DNA of 38,930 nt, taken from assembly GCF_937941905.1 (NCBI RefSeq), contig NZ_CALDGS010000109.1:1-38930 (forward strand), in the 5' to 3' direction. The notes under the pieces were generated by a model that was not told the origin of the DNA, did not search any database, and worked only from the letters and a program-made list of their open reading frames with translations. Positions 31,865 through 38,930 of this stretch are shown here, in pieces; position 1 is the first letter of the stretch, and each line of letters opens with the position of its first letter. Position numbers and translations under genes: made by a program. The DNA is from an uncultured Mycolicibacterium sp. Its GTDB lineage: Bacteria > Actinomycetota > Actinomycetes > Mycobacteriales > Mycobacteriaceae.

Positions 31865-32287
31865 CTACTCGGTGCCACCCGGGAACGGAACCGTCACCGG
31901 GCGCACCCCGAGCACGGTGCGCCAGCGCGCGGCGGTCACCGCCGCGTCGGTGAGCGCGTCGAGCGCCAGCGCCCGCTCGGCGGCGTCGCCGGCCTGCTCC
32001 AGCACGGCCCGCCAGGCGGTGGCGGTGTCCTGCTCCATCTGCACGGCCAGCCGGGCCGCGTCGGTGGGGTCGTCGACCGGGAACGGAACGTCGTAGCCGG
32101 CGGCCGGCAGCGGCGCGGGCTCCGAGCGCTGGCGCAGCAGTGCGATGGCCGCCTCGCGGTGGCGGCGGTGCTGCGCGAGCGCCTCGGAGACCAGCCAGTT
32201 GTGCTCCGGGTCGGTGTGCGCCGACACCAGGCCGTAGCCGTAGATGACGCCGTGCTCGACGGCCACGGCATCGGTGAGTGCGCTCAC
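31865..32287 (-). CDS. ferritin-like domain protein (DUF4439)
   Basis: This 140-residue all-helical protein matches the ferritin-like DUF4439 family: VEHGVIYGYGLVSAH near the start, QHRRHREAAIALL in the middle and a last helix DALTDAAVTAARWRTVLG. A Glu-His pair (AVEHG) and later His/Glu residues could form a metal site, but the full diiron set is not obvious. The GTG at 32287 overlaps the stop of the lipoprotein gene (GTGA), so the two are coupled; a longer frame to 32338 has no family support. M. tuberculosis Rv2844 appears to be the counterpart. Function unknown. Confidence 0.74.
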   Translation of the reverse strand: MSALTDAVAVEHGVIYGYGLVSAHTDPEHNWLVSEALAQHRRHREAAIALLRQRSEPAPLPAAGYDVPFPVDDPTDAARLAVQMEQDTATAWRAVLEQAGDAAERALALDALTDAAVTAARWRTVLGVRPVTVPFPGGTE

Positions 32288-32829
32288 CTGTGCGCTCCCG
32301 CGGGGGTGGGCAGTGCCACCGCGGCCGCGGCGGTGCACGCCGCCGCGATCGAGCCGAGCAGCCCGGCCCGGTAGCCGGACAGCCGCTCGGCGGCCGACCG
32401 GGCCGACGCGGCCGAGCGGCGCAGCGCGGCGGCCACCGCGGCGGCGTCGGACGGGGCCGGCGCCGGGGCATCCGGCTCCGGTGCGCCGGCGGTCGAGGTG
32501 GGCGTGGTGGGGGGATCGGTGTAGCCGGCCGCCGCGCGCGGGCCCACGGTGCGGGCGAGCTCGGCGGCCAGCGCCTCGGCGTGCGCGGTGCGCTCGGCGG
32601 CCACCGCCTCCAGCGCGGCCCGCAGCCCGGCATCCGCACCGGCGGCGGCGCCGGCGGCCAGGGCCGCGTCCGCGCGGGCCCGGGCCAGCTCGGCGGCCAG
32701 TGCCTCGGCCTCCGGCGGCGGGGGCGGGGTGCCGCAGGCGGAAGCCGCCCCGGCGACCGCCAGCGTGGCCGCACCCAGCAGCACCTGCCGGCGGCTCACG
32801 GTCTGCAGGACGCTCGGCACGTGCAACAT
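32284..32829 (-). CDS. Tat-exported alanine-rich lipoprotein, function unknown
   Basis: This 181-residue protein begins with a twin-arginine signal (SRRQVLLGAATLAVAGAA) ending in a lipobox (ASAC) with Cys at about 32, so it should be folded in the cytosol, exported by Tat and lipid-anchored. The mature part is Ala-rich with heptad-like helices (about 40-95), a Pro/Thr linker (about 100-125) and further helices. No catalytic motif is visible. It overlaps the ferritin-like gene and lies back to back with rimP; the pair appears to correspond to Rv2843-Rv2844. The ferritin-like protein may act with it, although the latter has no export signal. Confidence 0.72.
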   Translation of the reverse strand: MLHVPSVLQTVSRRQVLLGAATLAVAGAASACGTPPPPPEAEALAAELARARADAALAAGAAAGADAGLRAALEAVAAERTAHAEALAAELARTVGPRAAAGYTDPPTTPTSTAGAPEPDAPAPAPSDAAAVAAALRRSAASARSAAERLSGYRAGLLGSIAAACTAAAAVALPTPAGAHR

Positions 32830-32869
32830 CCTGCCATCAAGTCGGGAGCCGACGGCCGCACGGCTGGCG

Positions 32870-32875
32870 TAAGGT
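32870..32875 (+). promoter_or_regulatory. putative -10 element of the rimP-nusA-infB operon
   Basis: TAAGGT, the same hexamer as at efpA and proS, lies 72 nt upstream of the rimP GTG in the divergent region. Here a leader with a ribosome binding site (GAGGAG) follows. Confidence 0.35.
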
Positions 32876-32947
32876 GGAGAGTCGGTCGGAGGCCTCGCGC
32901 CGCCGCCGGGAGATCGTGACCTGACAACTCAAGACGAGGAGCTCACC

Positions 32948-33508
32948 GTGGCACCGGACCGAACGCTGCGGTCTACGGGTCTACCGTCGCAGCAGCAGGT
33001 GATGGAGTTGCTCGACGGTGAGTTCGCGCGCGCCGGATTCGAGATCGAGGACGTGGTGATCGACACCCGGGCCCGGCCGCCGCGCATCACCGTCGTCGCC
33101 GACGGCGACGAGGCGCTCGACCTGCGCACCATCACCGCGCTGTCGCGCACCGCCTCGGAGCTCCTCGACAGCATCGATCCCACCCCGGACCGCGGCACCC
33201 CGTACGTGCTCGAGGTGACCTCGCGCGGTGTGGACCGGCCGCTGACCACCGAGAAGCACTACCGGCGGGCCCAGGGCCGCAAGGCCGAACTGACGCTGGC
33301 CGACGGGTCGCTGCTGACCGGTCGCCTCGGCGAGTGCCGGGACGGCACCGTCGCGGTGGTGGTCGCCGGGAAGCGACGCGGCGAGTACACCGTGCGCGAA
33401 CTGGCGCTGGACGACATCACCCGGGCCGTCGTCCAGGTCGAGTTCTCCCCACCCAACCAGCGGGAGTTGGAACTGGCCGGGCTGTCGCGGAAGGAGGGCG
33501 GAGCATGA
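32948..33508 (+). CDS. rimP: ribosome maturation factor RimP
   Basis: This 186-residue protein assists 30S subunit maturation. It has the N-terminal alpha/beta domain (PSQQQVMELLDGEFARAGFEIEDV) with the conserved VLEVTSRGVDRPLTTEKHYRRAQGR block at about 93-118, and a C-terminal SH3-like domain ending in ELALDDITRAVVQVEF. The GTG start is preceded by GAGGAG. Its stop overlaps the nusA ATG (ATGA), the usual rimP-nusA coupling. Confidence 0.92.
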   Translation: MAPDRTLRSTGLPSQQQVMELLDGEFARAGFEIEDVVIDTRARPPRITVVADGDEALDLRTITALSRTASELLDSIDPTPDRGTPYVLEVTSRGVDRPLTTEKHYRRAQGRKAELTLADGSLLTGRLGECRDGTVAVVVAGKRRGEYTVRELALDDITRAVVQVEFSPPNQRELELAGLSRKEGGA

Positions 33509-34539
33509 ATATCGACATGGCGGCACTGCACGCCATCGAGGCCGACAAGGGCATCTCGGTGGATGTGGTGATCGAGACCATCAAGTCGGCCCTGCTGACC
33601 GCGTACCGGCACACCGAGGGGCACCAGCCGGACGCGCGCATCGAGATCGACCGCAAGACCGGCGCGGTGTCGGTGATCGCCCGCCAGCTCGACGCCGACG
33701 GCAACGTCGTGCACGAGTGGGACGACACCCCGGAGGGCTTCGGCCGCATCGCGGCCACCACCGCCCGCCAGGTCATCCTGCAGCGGCTGCGCGACGCCGA
33801 GAACGAGAAGACCTTCGGCGAGTTCGTCGCCCGCGAGGGCGACATCGTCGCCGGCCAGATCCAGCAGGACGTGCGCGCCAACGCCCGCGGCCTGGTGGTG
33901 GTGCGCATCGGCACCGAGACCAAGTACAACGAGGGCGTCATCCCGTCGGCCGAGCAGGTGCCGGGGGAGGACTACTCGCACGGCAACCGGCTGCGCTGCT
34001 ATGTCGTCGGCGTGTCGCGCGGCGTGCGGGAGCCGGTGATCACGCTCTCGCGCACCCACCCCAACCTGGTGCGCAAGCTGTTCTCGCTGGAGGTGCCCGA
34101 GATCGCCGACGGCTCGGTGGAGATCGTGTCGGTGGCCCGGGAGGCCGGCCACCGCTCCAAGATCGCGGTGCGCTCCACCGTGCCCGGCCTGAACGCCAAG
34201 GGCGCCTGCATCGGCCCGATGGGCCAGCGGGTGCGCAACGTGATGAGCGAGCTGTCCGGCGAGAAGATCGACATCATCGACTGGGACGAGGACCCGGCGA
34301 AGTTCGTCGCCAACGCGCTGTCGCCGGCCAAGGTGGTGTCGGTGCAGATCATCGACGAGGCCGCCCGGGCGGCCCGGGTGATCGTGCCCGACTTCCAGCT
34401 GTCGCTGGCCATCGGCAAGGAGGGGCAGAACGCGCGGCTGGCCGCCCGGCTCACCGGCTGGCGCATCGACATCCGCAGCGACGCCGACCCCCAGGCGCAG
34501 GGGACGGGAGCCGCCCAGGGCGCGGCCCGCGACCGGTGA
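33505..34539 (+). CDS. nusA: transcription termination/antitermination factor NusA
   Basis: This 344-residue NusA binds RNA polymerase and nascent RNA. It has the N-terminal RNAP-binding domain (about 1-110), an S1 domain (about 115-190) and tandem KH domains (about 200-330; IGPMGQRVRNVMSELSGEKIDIIDW and AIGKEGQNARLAARLTGWRIDI). It lacks the C-terminal acidic repeats of proteobacterial NusA, as is normal in actinobacteria. Ribosome binding site AAGGAGGG at 33491-33498. Confidence 0.94.
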   Translation: MNIDMAALHAIEADKGISVDVVIETIKSALLTAYRHTEGHQPDARIEIDRKTGAVSVIARQLDADGNVVHEWDDTPEGFGRIAATTARQVILQRLRDAENEKTFGEFVAREGDIVAGQIQQDVRANARGLVVVRIGTETKYNEGVIPSAEQVPGEDYSHGNRLRCYVVGVSRGVREPVITLSRTHPNLVRKLFSLEVPEIADGSVEIVSVAREAGHRSKIAVRSTVPGLNAKGACIGPMGQRVRNVMSELSGEKIDIIDWDEDPAKFVANALSPAKVVSVQIIDEAARAARVIVPDFQLSLAIGKEGQNARLAARLTGWRIDIRSDADPQAQGTGAAQGAARDR

Positions 34540-34584
34540 TCCGGGCCCCCGGCCCGGCGTTTCATGTCGATGACCACGGAGCGG

Positions 34585-34590
34585 TAGACT
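34585..34590 (+). promoter_or_regulatory. putative -10 element of ylxR
   Basis: TAGACT (TANNNT) ends 5 nt before the ylxR GTG, in the nusA-ylxR gap, with no Shine-Dalgarno. It may be an internal leaderless promoter. Confidence 0.35.
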
Positions 34591-34595
34591 CAGCC

Positions 34596-34970
34596 GTGAT
34601 CCAGCGTGAGAAGTCGGCAGCCGCGCATGGACGCGCCACCGATCCCCGGGTCGGCCCGGTGCGAACGTGTATCGGATGCCGGCGCCGAGGGCTGGCCGTC
34701 GAACTGCTTCGTTTGGTCGCGATCGACCACGGGAACGGCGCCTGCGCCGTGACCGTTGATCGAGCGGGTAATCTGCCCGGGCGGGGTGCATGGCTGCATC
34801 CCGACCGGCAGTGTCTGGACGCGGCGATCCGGCGGCGGGCGTTCGCTCGAGCGCTGCGTATCACCGGTTCACCGGATATCACTTCGGTGATCGAGCACTT
34901 CGGGACGCTCCCGGAGCACTCGGACGACCCGGCAACAGGACAGGTAGCGAAGAACATGAGCACACCGTGA
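34596..34970 (+). CDS. ylxR: YlxR-family (DUF448) nucleic-acid-binding protein
   Basis: This 124-residue protein has the YlxR signature VRTCIGCRRR (about 22-31) and LPGRGAWLHPDRQCLDAAIRRRAFARAL in the middle. YlxR proteins sit between nusA and infB in most Gram-positives, bind RNA and nucleoid-associated targets, and in some species interact with RNase P. The GTG at 34596 yields an N terminus MIQREKSAA; a later GTG giving MRTCIGC is possible. The last 25 residues extend past the family core. Confidence 0.82.
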   Translation: MIQREKSAAAHGRATDPRVGPVRTCIGCRRRGLAVELLRLVAIDHGNGACAVTVDRAGNLPGRGAWLHPDRQCLDAAIRRRAFARALRITGSPDITSVIEHFGTLPEHSDDPATGQVAKNMSTP

Positions 34971-35002
34971 AGTCCCGATGACCATGTGTCATAGCTAACC
35001 CG

Positions 35003-35032
35003 AGGCGCGGCGCCTACCACCGCTGTCGCCTC
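35003..35032 (+). other. alternative small hairpins in the infB leader
   Basis: AGGCG (35003-35007) can pair with CGCCT at 35011-35015 or with the same pentamer at 35027-35031, giving mutually exclusive stems just upstream of the infB ribosome binding site. No regulatory role is established. Confidence 0.25.
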
Positions 35033-35048
35033 TAGAGATGGAGATGTA

Positions 35049-37796
35049 GTGGCAGGTAAGGCTCGCGTACACGAGTTGGCGAAGGAACTCGGTGTTACCA
35101 GCAAGGAACTGCTCGCAACGCTGAAAGAGCAGGGCGAGTTCGTCAAGTCGGCGTCCTCCACGGTGGAGGCGCCGGTGGCGCGCAGACTGCGCGAAACCTA
35201 TGGGGCCAAGCTGGCCGAGAAGGCCAAGAAGGAGGCCGAGGCCCAGGGCGGCGACGGTGCCGCGGCCGCGCCCAAGCCCGCCGAAGCGGGCAAGCAGCCG
35301 GCGGCCCAGCCCGGGGCCGCCCAGGCCCAGCCGGCCCAGCCCACGGCGGCCAAGCCGGGGGCGGCGCCCAAGCCCGGCCCGAAGCCGGCGCCCAAGCCGG
35401 CCGCCCCGGCGCAGCCCGCGGCCCCCGCGACCCCTGCCGCTGCGGCGGCGGCCGCCGCGCCCACCCCGGCGCCGCCGAAGCCGGGTCCCGTCCCCGGGCC
35501 GAAGCCCGGCCCGACCCCCGGACCCAAGCCGGGCCCGCGCCCGCCGCGGGTCGGCAACAACCCGTACACCACCCAGCAGCCCGCCGAGCGCGCCATTCCG
35601 CGCCCGGTGCCGCGTCCCGGCCCGCGCCCGGGCCCGCGTCCGGGCCCGACGCCCGGCAACATGCCGCCGCGTCCGGGCATCCCGCGCCCCGGCCAGATCC
35701 CGCGCCCGGGCCCGCGTCCCGGCGCCGGTGCCGGCCGCCCCGGTGGCGGCGGCGGCCGTCCGGGCGGCGGTGGCGGCGGCCCGTACCGCGGTGGCGGAGG
35801 CGGCGCCCCGGCCGGTGGCGGCGGTGGCTTCCGCGGCCGGCCCGGTGGCGGTGGCGGCCGTCCGGGCCAGCGCGGCGGTGCCGCCGGTGCGTTCGGCCGC
35901 CCGGGTGGCGCGCCGAAGCGCGGCCGCAAGTCGAAGCGGCAGAAGCGCCAGGAATTCGACTCGATGCAGGCGCCCGTCGTCGGCGGCGTGCGGCTGCCCA
36001 AGGGCAACGGTGAGACGATCCGGCTGGCGCGCGGCGCGTCGCTGGCCGACTTCGCCGAGAAGATCGACGCCAACCCGGCCGCGCTGGTGCAGGCGCTGTT
36101 CCACCTCGGTGAGATGGTGACCGCCACCCAGTCGGTCTCCGACGACATCCTCGAGCTGCTCGGCAGCGAGATGAACTACAAGGTCGAGGTCGTCTCGCCC
36201 GAGGACGAGGACCGCGAGCTGCTGGAGTCGTTCGACCTGTCCTACGGCGAGGACGAGGGCGACGAGGAGGACCTGCAGGTCCGCCCGCCGGTCGTCACCG
36301 TCATGGGCCACGTCGACCACGGCAAGACGCGACTGCTGGACACCATCCGCAAGACCAACGTCCGCGAGGGCGAGGCCGGCGGCATCACCCAGCACATCGG
36401 CGCCTACCAGGTCGAGGTCGATCTCGACGGCCACAAGCGCCCGATCACCTTCATCGACACCCCGGGCCACGAGGCGTTCACCGCCATGCGTGCCCGCGGT
36501 GCGAAGGTCACCGACATCGCGATCCTGGTGGTGGCCGCCGACGACGGCGTCATGCCGCAGACCGTCGAGGCGATCAACCACGCCCAGGCGGCCGACGTGC
36601 CGATCGTGGTGGCGGTCAACAAGATCGACAAGGAGGGCGCCGACCCGGCCAAGATCCGGGGCCAGCTCACCGAGTACGGTCTGGTGCCCGAGGAGTACGG
36701 CGGCGACACCATGTTCGTCGACATCTCGGCCAAGAACGGCACCAACATCGACCAGCTGCTCGAGGCGGTGCTGCTCACCGCCGACGCCGCCCTGGACCTG
36801 CGGGCCAACCCGGACATGCCGGCCCAGGGTGTGGCGATCGAGGCGCACCTGGACCGCGGCCGCGGCCCGGTGGCCACGGTGCTGGTGCAGCGCGGCACGC
36901 TGCGCGTCGGCGACTCGATCGTCGCCGGCGAGGCCTACGGCCGGGTGCGCCGGATGATCGACGAGCACGGCGAGGACGTCGAGGAGGCGCTGCCCTCGCG
37001 GCCGGTGCAGGTCATCGGCTTCACCTCGGTGCCGGGCGCCGGCGACAACTTCCTCGTCGTCGAGGAGGACCGCATCGCCCGCCAGATCGCCGACCGGCGC
37101 GCGGCCCGCAAGCGCAACGCGCTGGCGGCCCGGGCCCGCAAGCGGATCAGCCTGGAGGACCTGGACTCGGCGCTGAAGGAGACCAGCCAGCTCAACCTGA
37201 TCCTCAAGGGCGACAACGCCGGTACGGTCGAGGCCCTCGAGGAGGCCCTGATGGGCATCGACGTCGGCGACGAGGTGGAGCTGCGGGTCATCGACCGCGG
37301 TGTCGGCGGCATCACCGAGACCAACGTCAACCTGGCGTCGGCGTCGAACGCGATCATCATCGGGTTCAACGTGCGCGCCGAGGGCAAGGCCACCGAGCTG
37401 GCCAACCGCGAGGGTGTGGAGATCCGCTACTACTCGGTGATCTACCAGGCCATCGACGACATCGAGAAGGCGCTCAAGGGCCTGCTCAAGCCGGTCTACG
37501 AGGAGCGTCAGCTCGGCCGGGCCGAGATCCGCGCGATCTTCCGGTCGTCGAAGGTCGGCGTCATCGCCGGTTGCATGGTCACCTCCGGGCTCATCAGGCG
37601 CAACGCCAAGGCGCGGCTGCTGCGTGACAACGTGGTGGTCGCCGACAACCTGTCGGTGGTGTCGCTGCGCCGGGAGAAGGACGACGTCACCGAGGTCCGC
37701 GAGGGCTTCGAGTGCGGCCTGACCCTGGGCTACTCCGACATCAAGGAAGGCGACATCATCGAGACCTACGAGCTGGTGGAGAAGGAGCGGGTCTGA
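35049..37796 (+). CDS. infB: translation initiation factor IF-2
   Basis: This 915-residue GTPase brings initiator tRNA to the ribosome. An IF2_N domain (1-52) is followed by a roughly 240-residue low-complexity region, first Ala/Pro/Lys-rich, then with repeated Pro-Gly-Pro-Arg units and a Gly-rich stretch. The G domain carries G1 GHVDHGKT (420-427), G3 DTPGHEAF (from 470) and G4 NKID (524-527). The C-terminal IF2 domains follow (KVGVIAGCMVTSGLI near the end). The GTG start has GGAG six nt upstream. The stop overlaps rbfA by one base (TGATG). Confidence 0.95.
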   Translation: MAGKARVHELAKELGVTSKELLATLKEQGEFVKSASSTVEAPVARRLRETYGAKLAEKAKKEAEAQGGDGAAAAPKPAEAGKQPAAQPGAAQAQPAQPTAAKPGAAPKPGPKPAPKPAAPAQPAAPATPAAAAAAAAPTPAPPKPGPVPGPKPGPTPGPKPGPRPPRVGNNPYTTQQPAERAIPRPVPRPGPRPGPRPGPTPGNMPPRPGIPRPGQIPRPGPRPGAGAGRPGGGGGRPGGGGGGPYRGGGGGAPAGGGGGFRGRPGGGGGRPGQRGGAAGAFGRPGGAPKRGRKSKRQKRQEFDSMQAPVVGGVRLPKGNGETIRLARGASLADFAEKIDANPAALVQALFHLGEMVTATQSVSDDILELLGSEMNYKVEVVSPEDEDRELLESFDLSYGEDEGDEEDLQVRPPVVTVMGHVDHGKTRLLDTIRKTNVREGEAGGITQHIGAYQVEVDLDGHKRPITFIDTPGHEAFTAMRARGAKVTDIAILVVAADDGVMPQTVEAINHAQAADVPIVVAVNKIDKEGADPAKIRGQLTEYGLVPEEYGGDTMFVDISAKNGTNIDQLLEAVLLTADAALDLRANPDMPAQGVAIEAHLDRGRGPVATVLVQRGTLRVGDSIVAGEAYGRVRRMIDEHGEDVEEALPSRPVQVIGFTSVPGAGDNFLVVEEDRIARQIADRRAARKRNALAARARKRISLEDLDSALKETSQLNLILKGDNAGTVEALEEALMGIDVGDEVELRVIDRGVGGITETNVNLASASNAIIIGFNVRAEGKATELANREGVEIRYYSVIYQAIDDIEKALKGLLKPVYEERQLGRAEIRAIFRSSKVGVIAGCMVTSGLIRRNAKARLLRDNVVVADNLSVVSLRREKDDVTEVREGFECGLTLGYSDIKEGDIIETYELVEKERV

Positions 37797-38251
37797 TGGC
37801 CGATCCGGCACGGGCACGCCGGCTGGCCAAACGCATCGCGACGATCGTCGCGTCCGCCATCGAGCACGAGATCAAGGATCCGCGCCTGGCGGGCGTGACG
37901 ATCACCGATGCGAAGGTCTCCGGCGACCTGCACGACGCCACCCTGTACTACACGGTGATGGGCACCTCGCTGGACGAGGAACCCGACTACGCCGGGGCCG
38001 CCGCCGCGCTGGAGAGGGCCAAGGGCGTGCTGCGCAGCAAGGTCGGGGCCGGCACCGGGGTGCGGTTCACCCCGACGCTGACCTTCGTCCGCGACACCGT
38101 CCCGGACGCGGCGGCGAAGATGGAGGAGCTGCTCGCCAGGGCGCGGGCGGCCGATGCCGAACTGGCGCGCGTCCGCGAGGGGGCGACCCCGGCCGGTGAC
38201 GCCAACCCTTACCGCGTTCCGGCCGAGCAGCAGGACGACGAGCAGGACTGA
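37796..38251 (+). CDS. rbfA: ribosome-binding factor A
   Basis: This 151-residue RbfA, with a KH-type fold, assists 16S rRNA 5' end maturation and cold adaptation. Family features are RLAKRIATIVASAIEHEIKDPRLAGVTITDAKVSGDLHDATLYYTV at the start and VRFTPTLTFVRD at about 95-106, plus a disordered acidic tail. The ATG shares its first base with the infB stop codon. It is the last gene of the translation operon, closed by the terminator downstream. Confidence 0.93.
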   Translation: MADPARARRLAKRIATIVASAIEHEIKDPRLAGVTITDAKVSGDLHDATLYYTVMGTSLDEEPDYAGAAAALERAKGVLRSKVGAGTGVRFTPTLTFVRDTVPDAAAKMEELLARARAADAELARVREGATPAGDANPYRVPAEQQDDEQD

Positions 38252-38276
38252 GCCCGCAGGGTGACCCCTGCCGGGC
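38252..38276 (+). other. GC-rich hairpin after rbfA
   Basis: GCCCGCAGGG pairs with CCCTG-c-CGGGC (one bulged C) immediately after the rbfA stop. No U-tract follows, so it is not a full terminator; it may stabilise the 3' end or assist the terminator 45 bp on. Confidence 0.4.
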
Positions 38277-38321
38277 GGAAATCGCAACGCGGCGTGCCGG
38301 TTTGCCGGTAGCGCCGAGCGA

Positions 38322-38363
38322 CGGCCGGCTCACGGTTTCCGAGACCGTGAGCCGGCCGTTTTT
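38322..38363 (+). terminator. intrinsic terminator of the rimP-rbfA operon
   Basis: A perfect 15-bp stem is formed by CGGCCGGCTCACGGT (38322-38336) and its exact reverse complement (38344-38358), with a 7-nt loop TTCCGAG, followed by TTTTT (38359-38363). This is an unusually strong rho-independent terminator for a high-GC actinobacterium. Confidence 0.92.
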
Positions 38364-38847
38364 CGTCGGTCGGTCGGCCGACCGGCCGACGGACGGCGTC
38401 GGCGGTCTCCGGCAACACCCCCGGCGGAACTCGGGCGTCCGCTCGGGTGTGTTCCGGGTCACTTGCGGGCGAACCGATTGCGGGCCGGATCCGGCCCGGC
38501 GCACCCGCGGTGAGCGGGACTGTTGCGGATGCAAGCATCTCCGGCCGGGCAAAGCATCTGTCGGTGTCTGCCACACGTTAACTCGACTGCGCTGTAGCAA
38601 ACTCGAGAGAGTTCATTGTCGCCTCCGGTTGCCGCAGCTGTTAATTGCAATTTTTCTGCGCTGGAAGCGATCTGGTGTGGTAACTGCCTGCCTGTTTGCA
38701 TAACCAACGAATTTCCGGCGAATATTGCTTTGTTCGTCAGATTGGCCCTGTGGGGATCGGTTCGTGGGTACTGTCTCGCGGGAGTTGAGACCTGTCGGTG
38801 CTCCCGGCGCAGATCGCCCGGGCTTGCTGGGTCAGGGGAGGTAGTTG
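38364..38847. other. intergenic region with small repeats, lower GC
   Basis: No convincing gene is seen between the terminator and the last start codon. GC content drops, especially at 38570-38740. AACTCGA occurs twice (38580-38586 and 38600-38606), 20 bp apart, and the second copy begins the inverted repeat AACTC-GAGA-GAGTT (38600-38613). TACTGT (38769-38774) is a possible -10, and CGGGAG/CTCCCG (38779-38784 with 38801-38806) can form a hairpin in the leader of the next gene. These look like promoter and operator features for the gene starting at 38848. Confidence 0.45.
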
Positions 38848-38930
38848 ATGAGCCAAGACCGTTCGACTTCGGTGTCGTCGCAATCCGCGGGGCTCGGAGG
38901 CCTGCATTCCGAGAAATCCGTCACGCCGCG
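38848..38930 (+). CDS. 5' end of an unrecognised gene (partial, cut by the window)
   Basis: An ATG preceded by GGGGAGG at a good distance opens a frame starting MSQDRSTSVSS and continuing for at least 27 codons to the window end. The visible residues are polar and Ser-rich and show no signal peptide or domain, so no function is offered. It is not the DHH phosphoesterase gene (nrnA-like) that follows rbfA in M. tuberculosis by recall, since that should begin within a few bases of rbfA. Confidence 0.55.
   Translation, partial: MSQDRSTSVSSQSAGLGGLHSEKSVTP

Noticed and set aside
35470..35900. Repeat array in infB as CRISPR or minisatellite element
   Set aside because: Repeats are in frame, encode Pro-Gly and Gly tracts and lack uniform spacers; they belong to the IF2 low-complexity region.
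38302..38703. 133-codon plus-strand frame over the terminator
   Set aside because: It reads through the perfect terminator hairpin, has no ribosome binding site or domain, and its composition is unlike the neighbouring genes.

Overview
The window is about 39 kb of very GC-rich actinobacterial chromosome, most likely from a fast-growing or environmental Mycobacterium/Mycolicibacterium. Evidence is the presence of mycothione reductase, an EfpA-type MFS transporter, actinobacterial CysG, ProS and IF2, and a gene order (glnA4-like, class I amidotransferase, aldC, SDR ... mtr, hydrolase ... mqo, GNAT, Mg-chelatase, cobO, cobB, cysG, efpA, proS ... rimP, nusA, ylxR, infB, rbfA) that, from memory, follows the M. 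tuberculosis Rv2860c-Rv2838c segment. No rRNA, tRNA, CRISPR array, insertion sequence or prophage was seen. Synteny statements rest on recall, not on a search.

Layout. (1) 41-3630, minus strand: asnB and ngg, two genes for the osmolyte N-acetylglutaminylglutamine amide (NAGGN). (2) 3858-8873, plus strand: a tightly coupled operon of a glutamine-synthetase-like ligase, a PuuD-like gamma-glutamyl hydrolase, an aldehyde dehydrogenase, an SDR and a FadR-type GntR regulator, which looks like a gamma-glutamylated-amine catabolic pathway. A perfect 10-2-10 palindrome lies in the divergent region between (1) and (2). (3) 8884-11848: an ArsR-family regulator and a cbiM-cbiN-like-cbiQ-cbiO cobalt/nickel ECF importer, with overlapping palindromes on the importer promoter. 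(4) 11853-15892, minus strand: pucR, an alpha/beta hydrolase and mtr, abutting or overlapping. (5) 16040-19333: a short NAD-glutamate dehydrogenase, divergent from pucR. (6) 19468-26571: mqo, an ElaA-like GNAT, a fused ChlI-ChlD chelatase, cobO, cobB and cysG, i.e. metal chelation and corrinoid/siroheme steps. (7) efpA and proS. (8) 29965-32829, minus strand: a Tat lipoprotein, a ferritin-like DUF4439 protein, a 4-TM holin-family protein and a POT peptide transporter. (9) 32948-38251: the translation operon rimP-nusA-ylxR-infB-rbfA, closed by a near-perfect intrinsic terminator. (10) 38252-38930: a gene-poor, less GC-rich stretch and the first codons of an unrecognised gene.

Two themes connect the segments. 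One is glutamine/glutamate nitrogen: NAGGN synthesis, gamma-glutamylation and its reversal, glutamate dehydrogenase, then malate oxidation. The other is cobalt and corrinoids: an ECF importer, a chelatase, an adenosyltransferase, a cobyrinate amidase and uroporphyrinogen methylation. Several genes without a Shine-Dalgarno carry a TANNNT hexamer 5-8 nt before the start codon, the geometry of mycobacterial leaderless promoters.

I found no obviously unprecedented multi-gene system. The best candidates for new biology are regulatory: the ArsR-controlled cobalt importer, the palindrome in the NAGGN/glnA divergon, and the PucR-glutamate dehydrogenase divergon.
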